This document shows positions 54,018 through 64,000 of a stretch of DNA of 64,000 nucleotides, piece by piece. Position 1 is the stretch's first letter, and every line of letters starts with the position of its first letter. The position numbers and the translations under genes were made by a program. Below the pieces are notes generated by a model, which worked only from the letters and a program-made list of their open reading frames with translations, was not told the origin of the DNA and did not search any database. The DNA comes from Armigeres subalbatus (lineage: Eukaryota > Arthropoda > Insecta > Diptera > Culicidae). The DNA lies in NCBI RefSeq assembly GCF_024139115.2, contig NC_085141.1:129765822-129829821 (forward strand), given 5' to 3'.

Positions 54018-55288
54018 ATGGCAACGAAAACAACAGTAATCGTTTTAGTGTCGCTATTGATTGGTAAGTAAAAGAAACATTTTTTTAATAGCTGTAATGC
54101 TTCACCTGGTGTGTTGAGAGTTCCTTGGAAATCTGTTTGGAAAACAGCATAGTTTTTGCGGATTTTTTTCCTTACATTAGATCGATTATTTTGTTTGTAA
54201 GGGACTGTATTTCTTCACGTGTTTATTTAGTTGTAAAGTTGTAAAAACTACATTCCGAAGAAAGGATAATAATAATCATTAAATTTTGACTAAACTGTTT
54301 TCATTCATATTTTCAAACATGCTTTTTATGAAAACTCAGGATTGATGAAATAGAAATGCAACCCTTAGATCAATTAGTGCGGTCATCTGCACGAGGTGTC
54401 TATTATGCCCCCGATATATATTTCACATATGATTCATATCATAAAAAATGTCTTCTTAGTACGACGAAGGTCAAGTCTGCACCAGGACTTCAATTTGTTT
54501 AAACCGTCTGAATAGTTCAGTGTTTCGAGTGAGTTATAAATGATTGCATCACATCGACAAATCTGGGTCAGCTGTGATTTCATGTAGCTTGTTTCTATTG
54601 GATCACTCTGGGGGCTTACCTTTCGCCGTGAAACAACCACTACCTAAATATAACAGAGAAACATCGGTCAGGATACCCTCTGGCTATTATAGCTGGAATC
54701 AGCTAACCAACCAACCAGCCAACCAACAAACCGACCGGGATCCCCCGACGTTCGTTCATTCACGTAACCATTTCCATCGGTCCGTGATATGGTTGGTATC
54801 GTGTTAGAATGGCACAACTCGTTTTTCGGTGTGGATGGCAAAAATAGCCTCATTCTACTACCTAATCAAAATGAATGACCATTTCAAACCATTTTTAATT
54901 TATTGATCAGTAAAATAAAAATAATATAAACTTTTAGACGTATGCTAATTGACATTTGAAATCGCCGTTTCTAGAATCTTACAAAATTCGGGTTGTGCCA
55001 GTATTGCACAAAACGACGGTATTCGCCCTTTGGGGGCCAACCGAAGTAAATCTCATCAAGTGCTTCGATTTACCCGTCTCGGTGGCCAATCGTCTTCTGT
55101 TGACGGCCTTTTCCAAACCGATGTGCAGGTTTACTGAAAACGTTTCCTTCACCTGTGCGCGATTGGGCTGCGGTCAAACGGCGGTGTACACTTCTTGCCT
55201 CGTTTGTTTGATTGCAGCCGAAGGTGTTCAAATCGTCGACACAACCTGCGCTAACAATAGAATTAAGTTGGGGGAGCAGGGATTTTGA
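54018..55288 (+). CDS. Two-exon gene for a small secreted Cys-rich protein
   Basis: Exon 1 54018-54063 (ATG in good context, AAAATGG) codes MATKTTVIVLVSLLI, a signal peptide core. The donor GTAAGT is at 54064. The acceptor TTTCTAG ends at 54974 and exon 2 runs 54975-55288. The split codon G/AA restores the exon 2 frame exactly. The predicted protein has 119 residues, with the mature part starting about ESYKIRVV. Seven cysteines lie at about 45, 66, 76, 81, 90, 93 and 107, with a CARLGC and a CLVC pair, and there is one N-glycosylation site (NVS, residue 71). The odd number leaves one Cys free or used for dimerisation. No membrane segment besides the signal. Polyadenylation-like AATAAA occurs near 55368. 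I do not recognise the family; extracellular or haemolymph/salivary roles are possible but unsupported. Confidence 0.65.
54064..54974 (+). other. Intron of the secreted-protein gene
   Basis: 911 bp, GTAAGT to TTTCTAG, phase 1. A TGCTAATTGAC sequence about 28 bp before the acceptor is a good branch-point candidate. A short CCAACCAACCAGCC repeat lies near 54706-54735. Confidence 0.6.
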
Positions 55289-56240
55289 AGCATAAGGATG
55301 TAATGCTTAACGTGGAAATCAAATGTAAAGACAATTATATAGCAAGGATCCTTAATCTTCTAATAATAAATTCAGACAGATTTCAAAATATATTCTATTC
55401 AAATATTTATTACTTGATACTACGTGAAGTCTGTTCAATACAAAATTCCATGCATAAAAGATGCAAGAAATTCTTGCCCAGAATAAAACAAAATGCTGCT
55501 AATCACCATTCTCTCTTATATTAACGAAGAGAAATTCTAAAACATATTATTAATCTTTGTTATTGTTTCATTCGAACTTGTTTACTATTTTGGAATATTT
55601 ACTATTTCAATGGTGACGGCATTTACATCTTAATCAAACACTTAAACAATTTAAGAAGGATCACTTTTCTGATTGTGTAAGAACTGGTGGGAAACGCTTG
55701 GTTTCTCGTTTAAATAATTTATGTTTCAACAAGCAGTACCAACTTCGGGTGCAAAAGCATGCGTTAAATAGCAACAAACATTAATTAGTGAACAAGAAAA
55801 CAAGGGAAGTAACAGCCAATTGAACGCCTCATGGCTATTGGTTGACATTGTAAGCATAAACAGAATACGAATCTTGAAGAAGTATAGCATTATCTGATTA
55901 ATATATTTTTCTATAAGCATGCTGAAGCCCAGGCCTTTCGTAGCTAATGGAAATTTTCAAGAAAATTTCTCTGGGTGTGTTTGATCGTGGCTTATCGCTA
56001 GACTACACTATGGCCACCGGAATTATGGATGTTGAATAATTTGTACTTGTTTCCGTTGACTTGGCAGACCTTGACACTTGTCCGGCGTGTTTAGCACGTC
56101 ATAAGTTCTAGGGCTGCGTGGAGATGATTCGATCGTTGATTTTTTTCTGGCCAACCGGTATAGGTCGACTCTAAATCATCGACGATCGATTGCCAATGGC
56201 TTTTGACAGGGTGATCAGTGTATCTTTCGTCCCGGCAAAC
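55289..56240. other. 3' UTR and intergenic DNA
   Basis: Begins with the 3' UTR of the secreted-protein gene (AATAAA near 55368 and AGAATAAAAC near 55482). The rest is AT-rich without recognised genes. Confidence 0.4.
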
Positions 56241-56323
56241 TTGTGTTGTTGTGAAAACTCATGTGAATATGTACATTATGTGGAAGATATTGATTTGAAA
56301 AATGTATTGGAGGTAACCACTTT

Positions 56324-56397
56324 CCCTTCGATGGGACTCGAAACTACGACCCTCAGTACGCTAGACTGGTGCTTTAACCAACTAAGCTACGAAGGAC
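56324..56397 (-). ncRNA. tRNA-Ala-like pseudo-tRNA in the MITE core
   Basis: The minus strand reads TCCTTCGTAGCTTAGTTGG (acceptor and D arm), an anticodon stem CAGT/ACTG with loop CTAGCGT (anticodon AGC, Ala) and TTTCGAGTCCC (T loop), with acceptor CCTTCG/CGAAGG paired. The T stem is broken, so it is unlikely to be a working tRNA. A and B box-like words could still drive Pol III transcription. Confidence 0.55.
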
Positions 56398-56626
56398 CTC
56401 CGTCGGCCTTCGGAACTTAGTGGCTACTGAATAAGCTCGAGATTTCCAAATTGGACGCATAGTCAAATCACTCGCAATCCATTTTCACATGTGTGGTTAC
56501 CTCCAATACATTTTTCAAATAAATATCTTCCACATAATGTACATATTCACATATGAGTTTTCACAACATTGTAAATTAATGTCCTAGTCGGGTGGTTTAA
56601 TTCCCGGTAATAAGTAATTAACTTTG

Positions 56627-56978
56627 GGGCCCTCCTTAGCCGTGCGGTAAGACGCGTGGTTACAAAGCAAGACCATGCTGAGGGTGGCTGGGTTCGGTTC
56701 CCGGTGCCGGTCTAGACAATTTTCGGATTGAAAATTTCCTGACTTCCCTGGGCATAAAAGTATCATCGTGTTAGCCTCATGATGTACGAATGCAAAAATG
56801 GTAACTTGGCTTAGAAACCTCGCAGTTAATTGTGGAAGTACTTAATGAACACTTAGCTGCGAGACGGCTCTGTCAGAGTGTGGGGATGCAATGCCAATAA
56901 GAAGAAGAAGAAGAAGAAGAAGAAGACAAAGAAGAAGAAGAAGAAGAAGAAGAAGAAGAAGAAGAAGAAGAAGAAGGC
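56627..56978 (+). mobile_element. tRNA-derived SINE, full copy with AAG tail
   Basis: 11-bp target duplication AATTAACTTTG at 56616-56626 and 56979-56989. A box TAGCCGTGCGGTAAGACG, B box GGTTCGGTTCC (one change from consensus), body as in the other copies, then GCAATGCCAATAAG and an expanded AAG microsatellite of about 75 bp (56897-56976). Confidence 0.92.
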
Positions 56979-56998
56979 AATTAACTTTGATTGAACCA

Positions 56999-58270
56999 AA
57001 ATTGTGTTGACGAAATGTCCTAAGGTCAAATCTTGCGTAATAATAGTTGTACAGTGCTAAAATTACAGTGGATTGTTCCACATAAGTAAGCAAATGATAT
57101 TCCATTGCTTCAGTATTATGCAGCTCTTTCAGCTACTGCTCTTGAAAAGCTACTGGAAATGCACGTGGCATCCAAGATGGCCGATTTGTGACCGTATCAC
57201 CTTAAACGAAATATTTCGCTATCGTGATCCGGATTTGGCTGTTGTCAATCTTGCCTGGAGGCAAGAACGCGTTCGTAGAGAAAACGATACTATTGTTCGC
57301 AAAACCAGACCAGGAAAAAAGCTACGTGGTGTGACTGAGCCACACAAAGATCCGAAAACCTGACTCACTACGGTAGAGCTTTCCTCTCAAACTTGCGATG
57401 CATCAAACTTATTTATTTTGAAAGTCATGTTCAAATGATGAATTTTTGAGAGTTTTTGAAAACAGTGACAAGGTCCGGAAGTTCTCCTGGGAAAGTGATA
57501 ACATCGGGGAGTCGCCAGGTTTCGATTTGGTCTGAAACCCACCTTGCAACATCTTAAACTCCATGTTTTCACAAATGATGATGATGATGATGATGATGAT
57601 TATGATCATGATCGCCAGTTTCAGATTAGCTCTGAAACTCATTCTGCGTAGTACTTATCCTCATGATTCTACAAATTGAACTCAACAGAGGACTTTTTAT
57701 TAGAATTTTCGATTATCTCCGAAACCGATTTCACAACATTTTGAGCGCTTTTGGTGGCCTCCTCTGGAGATCCTCCCTGAGTCAAGTTTTTCTGGAAGAT
57801 TACTTCTAAAATTCACCTCGCGACCACTTCCTGATTTTTTTTAATACTTTAGTTTCGTGAATTCGGATACAGGGATCAGTTTTTCACTCTAGTGGAATCA
57901 AGTCGTAGTGGGCACTTGGCGAAAAGGAGGGGGCTTAAAAAGGAGCCACTCTCAAGCCTGCTCTAAGGACTTTCCCAATGCAAGGTTTATTATTATGAAT
58001 TAAATTGAATAAACACAAGTCGCTGGACAAAACGTGATAGGGTTACCATCTATCCGAAAACCAGTCCTCTTCTTCCGATTGTCCTACCTACAGTATGTGT
58101 AACACACTATCTGCCGATGAAGGTGTGGTAAGTGGCGTTTTAAGCTCTTATTAATCGGGTTTCAATGACCGGAAAGTAAACTAAGTGCGCGACTGATTGT
58201 GTGCTGAGTTCTGGAGGTGAAGAAACGCCAATTTAGGTGAGACCTATCGTTAGACTATAGTGCTCGAAGC
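56999..58270. other. No supported gene
   Basis: The frame 57073-57363 (96 codons) ends in a coding-like basic stretch (YRDPDLAVVNLAWRQERVRRE) but has no recognised domain; it could be an exon or a decayed element. An ATG-repeat microsatellite lies at about 57573-57602. Confidence 0.4.
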
Positions 58271-59855
58271 TCTATGTTGGTTGACCATCAAATTTTATTA
58301 GAAAAACGCAGAACATTCTGGATTAAGCTTCGGACCATAGGACAGATTAAATCACCTTTGAAAATTCGAGTACATGTTTGCGAAAGCGTGAATCAAATGA
58401 AACAATTAATGTGGACGGGGAATACCTACGAGCAAATAGAAGGAGATTGTAGCTGGAGACGAATACCCCTTGCTGCTGGCCCTGAAGGGCTTTGAAAGCG
58501 TTTCGATTAAGTTGACTTTCCGGTATATCAGATGACTTTACGGAACGGAAATGGAGACGCGGAATACTTTAACATTTTTGTGATTGGAGATGGTGCGTTC
58601 CCTCAACTTGATGCACGGTTCTGAAAGTTGATGCATCCATAGACAGACGAGGCATTGTACGCATTTGCTGGCGGTCAAGCTAACTTCTACCGAGGCTGCC
58701 CAACGAAGGACGGAAATTGTGGCGGATTGTGCTTTAATACACATGCGTCCGAGTGTGTGGTGTCTCCGACGACGACCAATAGGATCTCGAGGAGCACACT
58801 TGTCATACACAAGTTTCTTTGTCTCATATGTGACCAAATCGAGTCACATTGGAGTTGCGGCAACCAAATTAGTCAGAACTGTGCTAACTGTGTAAACGTT
58901 GGGTGGTAGGAAGCGAAAGACCCCGTTCATGGTGACCACAAATAAGGTGACCGCCTAGACCCTTGGGGGCTCGCCAGTTTCCTCCTAGTAGATTCCGGAA
59001 GACCTTTTTCCGATGAAAATTTGAAATGATCGCTCCATAAGAATTTCCAAGAAATAAATCGCTTGTTTCACGATAATGCCTTTTCGCTGCAATACTGGTG
59101 GTGTCCAGGTACTATTGAACGTCTTCGAGCTGTCAGGGGATACCAAATCAACGTGTTTACCTTTCCCGAAGGTGTTCCGAAGGACGTTTAACAAATCCTG
59201 GGAAGGGGCTTATGCGGGAAGGAGAACCTTTTTGATCATCTCAATTCCATTTGGGCTTCCCGGTTCTCCTGGCGAGAGCAAATGACAACTCGGCGGAAGA
59301 GAAAGGTTGTTGAACGGGAAGTTCGACCATTCCAGCTGGATTTGGAAGTTCTCGAGTGAAAAGATCTGGTGGGAATGAACCTCTGGAATAGCCACTTACC
59401 GTGATAAGCAAGGCATTCAGGGAGTACTTTGGAAACATCCGGAGGGTGGGATATGGTGCGGCCTTCAATGTCAACGTGTGAGAAAACATGGGCGTAGCCA
59501 GGATTTCGAGAAGGGGAGGGGGCAACTTTTTTGGTCTTCTAAATCGTAGATTTATAGTAGTTTTATAAAAACACATGAATATTAATACATGAAACCAAAT
59601 CCAAACCAAATCGAAACAATAATGATTAAAACAATAATGGATTTAAAAATGCGTGATTTATTGCTCATCAGATATTTTTAAATAAAGTGAGAAAAATATT
59701 AACGAACTTAGTATTCAGAAAGAATATTAAATCGGCTTTAACAATTATTATAAAAATCCTGCATTCTTTCATAAGTTTAAGAAAACTAGAACCATACATC
59801 TGAATTTCTAAACAAGTCCTCTCTGGAATAATATTTATTATAAAATAGGCAGAAA
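58271..59855. other. Unclassified, probably decayed coding DNA
   Basis: The GC content is higher than in the surroundings and readable fragments in several frames (58274-58495, 58655-58909, 59076-59285) suggest an old element or pseudogene, but no catalytic motif is recognisable. Frames on both strands are of similar length, so coding strand is unclear. Confidence 0.35.
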
Positions 59856-62530
59856 AATCAATATGCAAGCTTTCTCCAGGAATTCCTTCGACAATTGCTC
59901 CTGGCATTCTATCCGAAATTCTATCAGGGATTCTTTAGGAATGCCTCCAGCAACTTCTTCAACAGTGTCTGCAGGAATTCCACCATAAATTTTGCCGGTA
60001 ATTGATCCGAAAATTCCACCATTATTTACTCCAAGGAAATCTTCACGAACTTCTTTATAAGTTCTGCAGAATTCCCTGTAATAATTCAAATAATTTCGTG
60101 CTGTTTCCCATAATTTTTAGGAATAAGAATATTCCGTGGAAATTCCGCAGAATTGCCAGTAAACATTCCTGAGAATTTCACGAAAACTTTTCGAATTTCT
60201 TGTGTAAATTCCATAAAATTTTCCGTGAATTGTTTCGAATAATTTCTTGTGAAAATTTCAAAGAATTTCTTCAGGAATACCACCGGGAATTTATACAGAA
60301 ATTATACCGAAAATGAAATCAACAATGGAATTTTCGGAGGAATTTCTAGATTAATTCGCAATGAAATCCTGAAAGAATTCCGGTGGAAACTTCAAGATTT
60401 CCACTGGAAGATCCTCCAGGAGTTTCTCCGAAAATTCCTCCTGGAATTCTTACAGGATTTTCACCGGCATTTCCACCAAGAATTTCTCTAGGATTTCCTT
60501 CGAGAATTATTCCGGTAGTTCTATCGGCAGTTTCGGAATTTCGGCAGAATTGGGGAATTTCGGCAGCATTGGAATTTATTTAGGCTTCTTTAGGAATTTC
60601 TATAGATTTTCCACCAGAAGCTCCTCCGAGAATTTCTCTGCGAGCTCCTCAGGGAATTCTCCGGGAGGTTCTCTGGTGATGATGATGGTCCAGCTACAAA
60701 CCCCAACAAAGGTTTCAGCTAGACGAGATTTGTCTATAAGATGAATTCTCTTGTTTCCGAGAATGCTTCTGGTAGTTTCCCCGGGGTTCCTTTGATAATT
60801 CTCCCGGGAGTTTCTTCAGAAATTCTTCCAGAAAATTCCTTCGAGAGTTCCTCCGGGAATTCCACCAGCAATTCATCCGGGAGTTTCTCCGGAAATTCCT
60901 TCCAGAAGCTATTCCAGGAAATTATTCAGGATTTTTTCAGGAAATCATTTAGGTTTTCTTTAGAAATTAAGCTGGAAATTCCTCCCGAAGTTCTTCCGAT
61001 AGTTTCTCTGGGAGCTCATCCGGGAGGTCCTCTAGGAATTCTTCTAGGAGTTCCTTCTGAAATTCCTCCTGGAGTTCTTATGGGAGATCTTACAGGAGCT
61101 CCTCCGGCAGTTCCTTTGGGAATTCTTCCGGGAGATCCACCAGCAGTTTCTACGAGAATCTCTCCTGGAGTTTCACCTACAGTTCCTCCGGGTGTTTTTC
61201 TGAAAAGGAACTCCCGGAGGAACTCCCAGAGTAATTTCCGGAGGAACTCCCGGGGGATTTTCTATAGGAATTTCCGGAGAAATTATCAGAGGAATTATCG
61301 GAGGAACTGCCGGTGGAACTTGTGGAGGAATTTATTGAAAAACTACAGGAAGAATTTCCGGAAGAAATCCTGGAGGAACTATCGTAAGAATTCTAGGATG
61401 AACTTCCAAAGGAACTTCCGTAAGAATTCCAGGAGGAACTCCTGGAAGAATTCTTAAAAGAACCTCCTGGAGGAATTCCCGTAAGAACTCCCAGAGAAAT
61501 TCTCCGAGGAACTTCTGGAGGAATTTGTAGATAAATGCCTAAAAAAAATTCTAAATGAATTCCTGGAAGAAAGCCTGATTGAATTCCCGAAGAAACTACT
61601 GGAACTTCAGATGAACATCCGGTGGAATACCCTAGAGGAAGAGAAAAAATATTTCTGAAGGAACTTACAAAATCCTATTTCCCGCGAAATTTCTGCCAAA
61701 TATCGTCCAGGAATTCCCTGTAAAGTTCCTGGAGGTATTACCGGAGAATTTCTTGGAAAACTCCTGGAAGAACTCCCGGAGAAATTTCTGGAAGAACTCT
61801 TGGCAGATGTCCGAGTAAATTCCGAGTGAAGTCCGGAAGGAATTCTAGTACACCTCCGCGGAAAATCTCCCGAAGAAATTCCTGAAGGAATTCCTGGAGA
61901 AGTACCTGAAGAAACTCCCGAAAAAATACCTGTAAGAATTTCTGGGGAAATTCATGAAGATATTTCTAGAGGATTTCTTGAAGGATATTCTGAAGTAATT
62001 GCGAAAAGAATTCCAGATTGGAACGCTAGATATGATTTCGCTATTGAATGTTTGGAGGTAATCCCGGAAAATTTCCTGGAAGTAATCCCGTAGGAATTAA
62101 AGGAAGAGTTCCGAGAGGAATGCTCGGAGAAGTTCCTAGAAGAATTTCCGAAGGAATTTCTTATAGATTTACAAGTGAAATTATGGAGCTAAGTCGGAGG
62201 ATTTCCGTCATAAATTTTTGATGAAACTTCTGGTAGAATTTTGGGAAGAAATTCCGTATGTATTCTTGACGGAACTCTCGAATGCATGCCTGAAGGAAAT
62301 GCCGGATTCTTCCTGAAGAGAGAATAGCCGAAGAAATATCTAGAAGTAAATCTTGGAGAGAAGAAAAGATATTTTCAAGGAATTTCCTCGTGAATTTCCT
62401 AAAAAAAATTAGTGGGGGGTTTCTAGATAAGGAGGAATTAAAATTACATGAGAAGGATTTTCGAACGACTTTCAGAGGAATTTAGAAGTTCCCAGGGGAG
62501 CTTCTAGAAGGATTTCAAGGAGAATTTTTG
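59856..62530. repeat. 12-bp satellite that flips strand near 61.2 kb
   Basis: 59860-61195 is mainly pyrimidine-rich on the plus strand (TTCCTCCGGGAATTCC-like units, clearest at 60.8-61.2 kb). From about 61205 the plus strand becomes purine-rich (GGAGGAACTCCCGG) and stays so until about 62530. Long open frames such as 60741-61457 are repeat products. It resembles a very degenerate inverted repeat of 1.3 kb per arm. Confidence 0.88.
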
Positions 62531-64000
62531 AGCCCGAAATGTTTCGAGTTGTTTTGAACTTTCATATATTATGGATCCTGGATGCCCTAATAAGTTTTGG
62601 GAATTTTTTGAATTTCAACCACCTATTTCTGTATATGATTGGTTCGTAAATTTACAATTTAGGGGGGGGGGGGCGACGGCCACCCCCCTGCCCCCCCTTG
62701 GCTACGCCTTTGAGCGAAAAACTACGATTGCCATTGAGTATTTACTTTCCCCCACAGTTTGGCGGTGGGTTGGATCGAGTTGACGGAGTTGAGAAAGTCC
62801 TCCAATTGCTTTCTCTTGGATTTTTGGATGACGGCACGGCAAACATAATGTTTTTCCTCTATATGTTTGCAATCCATTTACGTCTCTTTCACTGCCGGAG
62901 ATCTAGTTCCGTAACAAAAGTGTTTAGTTTTTATTTTATTTTGAATTTTATCCAGAAACGCTTCTAAAGCTAGTACTGCTCAAGATGGGTTCCGAAGTTA
63001 ATCAAGAAATGGTCACTTTTCTGTGAAACTCTTTGGTTACAGGAAGGCTTCTGTACGCAACTAATATTACCAAAAGCACTAAAAAATCCCTTCGATGTGA
63101 TTGATTACTGGAGTCATGAAATTTGATTTGCTACAGAATAGGTTTAAAAACTCTTTGAAAATTGATACGTCGTGAAACCCCCGCCATCGTCAAAAGCCCT
63201 GTTTTAGGGTTTTGTCAACTGATCCTGAAATAACCCAACTTTTTCTCATAGGGAACCACGCATATCGTTCCTACCAAACGGGTGTACTTTCCTAAACGGG
63301 AAACGATTGCACTTCAAGGGTAGGTCCTGGCGGTCACGCTTCTTCTAATCAACATGAACCGGCCTTTTCATTTTCTGCCGCTAGAATTGGTTAAGTTGTG
63401 TAGAGCTCAGCTGGTGATTGATTCACAGTCGAGACTTTATACGTGCGTATGAATCGAACTGGGAAAAGCTTGATCGGTAAGGATAGACATTTTTTCCGGT
63501 CGCGTTTGCTTTGGATTTGTTTATTATGAAGGTGTATGTCAGTCCTAAGTTGGGTAACTTTGGTGGGCTTCTCCATTATAACCAGCAAATGCGTTTGCGA
63601 CCATGCCTGTCTCCACCAATTATCAGGACCGAACATCAAGTTAGATGAGCACTCTATCGCAAAACAGGAAGATCATTAAAGTTTTTAGGGCGTCGATCGA
63701 TCGGGGATTAACTTTCCTAACAAAGATCAGCGGTCGAACAAGGGTAAACTTGTCCAAACTCCACAGCACCAAAATCGAGCGTTCCGTTTACGGATTGGCA
63801 TTTCTATAATGATAGCAGACTTCCTTACAGCTTGGAGCTGCCTTGCCAACTGGAGCCTGAGCGACATCCTATCGCCAAACTTTAGCCAGTACGTGAAAGT
63901 TGCATCTAATCTACTAAACTCTGCCTGTGCAGTGGTAGGCATCTTGCCTGGCTATGACAAAACCGCCTCCTTCATAGGGAAAACAAATAGACTTCATCCA
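62531..64000. other. No supported gene at the window edge
   Basis: A G9 run is at about 62663-62671. Minus-strand frames 63391-63639 and 63727-63942 (the latter TYWLKFGDRMSLRLQLARQ) look coding-like and could belong to a retroelement extending past the edge, but no motif identifies it. Confidence 0.35.

Larger units (their letters stand above)
56241..56998. mobile_element. MITE with tRNA-like core, invaded by a SINE
   Basis: Inverted arms TTGTGAAAACTCAT...GGAGGTAACCAC (56241-56320) and their complement (56500-56577) surround a tRNA-like core at 56324-56397. The outer right arm (GTCGGGTGGTTTAATTCCC, then AATTAACTTTG) continues to about 56998 but is split by the SINE. The outer arm is also found in reverse at 30050-30106. 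Confidence 0.75.

Noticed and set aside
56324..56397. Functional tRNA-Ala gene
   Set aside because: The T stem does not pair and it lies in the core of a MITE; kept only as tRNA-like.
58271..59855. Decayed retroelement gag or transposase
   Set aside because: Fragments look coding-like but no motif supports a family; listed as unclassified only.
60741..61457. 238-codon Ser/Gly/Pro then Arg/Asn-rich protein
   Set aside because: Satellite translation that changes composition where the satellite flips strand; no codon signature or domain.

Overview
The window is repeat-rich insect DNA. The Juan-type Jockey LINE, the tRNA-derived SINE copies (Feilai-like), the dense long-TIR MITEs and the 12-bp GGAATTCC-type satellites together point to a culicine mosquito, most likely Aedes. 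This rests on recognised repeat families, not on a database match. Nothing bacterial or viral in organisation is seen, and almost all recognisable coding sequence belongs to transposable elements.

Layout. 1-480 is purine-rich 12-bp satellite. 480-7400 is mostly anonymous AT-rich DNA with two LINE 3' remnants (3.4 and 5.8 kb), a long-TIR element (4.65-5.04 kb), a Helitron-like element (5.46-5.71 kb) and a near-perfect palindrome (6.8 kb). 7.4-13 kb holds a SINE, a 152-bp tandem array split by a TIR element, a piggyBac transposase remnant and a 1.5-kb long-TIR element with a MITE nested inside it. 13.2-15.8 kb is a 5'-truncated Juan LINE with a 16-bp target duplication, itself split by a TTAA-flanked piggyBac-like element. 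18.4-22.7 kb is a badly broken LINE with a second retroelement inserted inside it (22-bp target duplication), a local inversion, and a MITE plus SINE in its tail. 24.8-27.7 kb holds three MITEs. 27.1-29.4 kb is a better preserved copy of the same LINE family on the minus strand. 30.4-33.1 kb is an R1-like LINE on the minus strand.

33.1-41 kb is mainly non-coding, with a TCATGA-rich TIR element and satellite. 41.0-48.4 kb is a complete Ty3/gypsy (mag-like) retrotransposon on the minus strand. Its two 176-bp LTRs read as identical, it has a 5-bp target duplication and a tRNA-Ser(GCT)-type primer site, and its leader carries a 27-bp/244-bp minisatellite. Its gag and pol are interrupted by a hAT-type MITE, two GT-AG-bounded AT-rich segments and frameshifts. 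48.4-53.3 kb holds a Helitron-like element, an apparently 5'-inverted SINE, a palindromic MITE and a second member of the piggyBac-like family.

The only host-gene candidates are at 53.4-55.3 kb. One is the terminal exon of an unrecognised gene, with polyadenylation signals. The other, directly downstream, is a two-exon gene for a small secreted cysteine-rich protein of 119 residues. 56.2-57.0 kb is a MITE carrying a tRNA-like core and a SINE insertion, and 59.8-62.5 kb is satellite that flips strand in the middle. Except for the gene pair at 53.4-55.3 kb, no genes work together here; the interest lies in the nesting and in what it says about mobilisation history.
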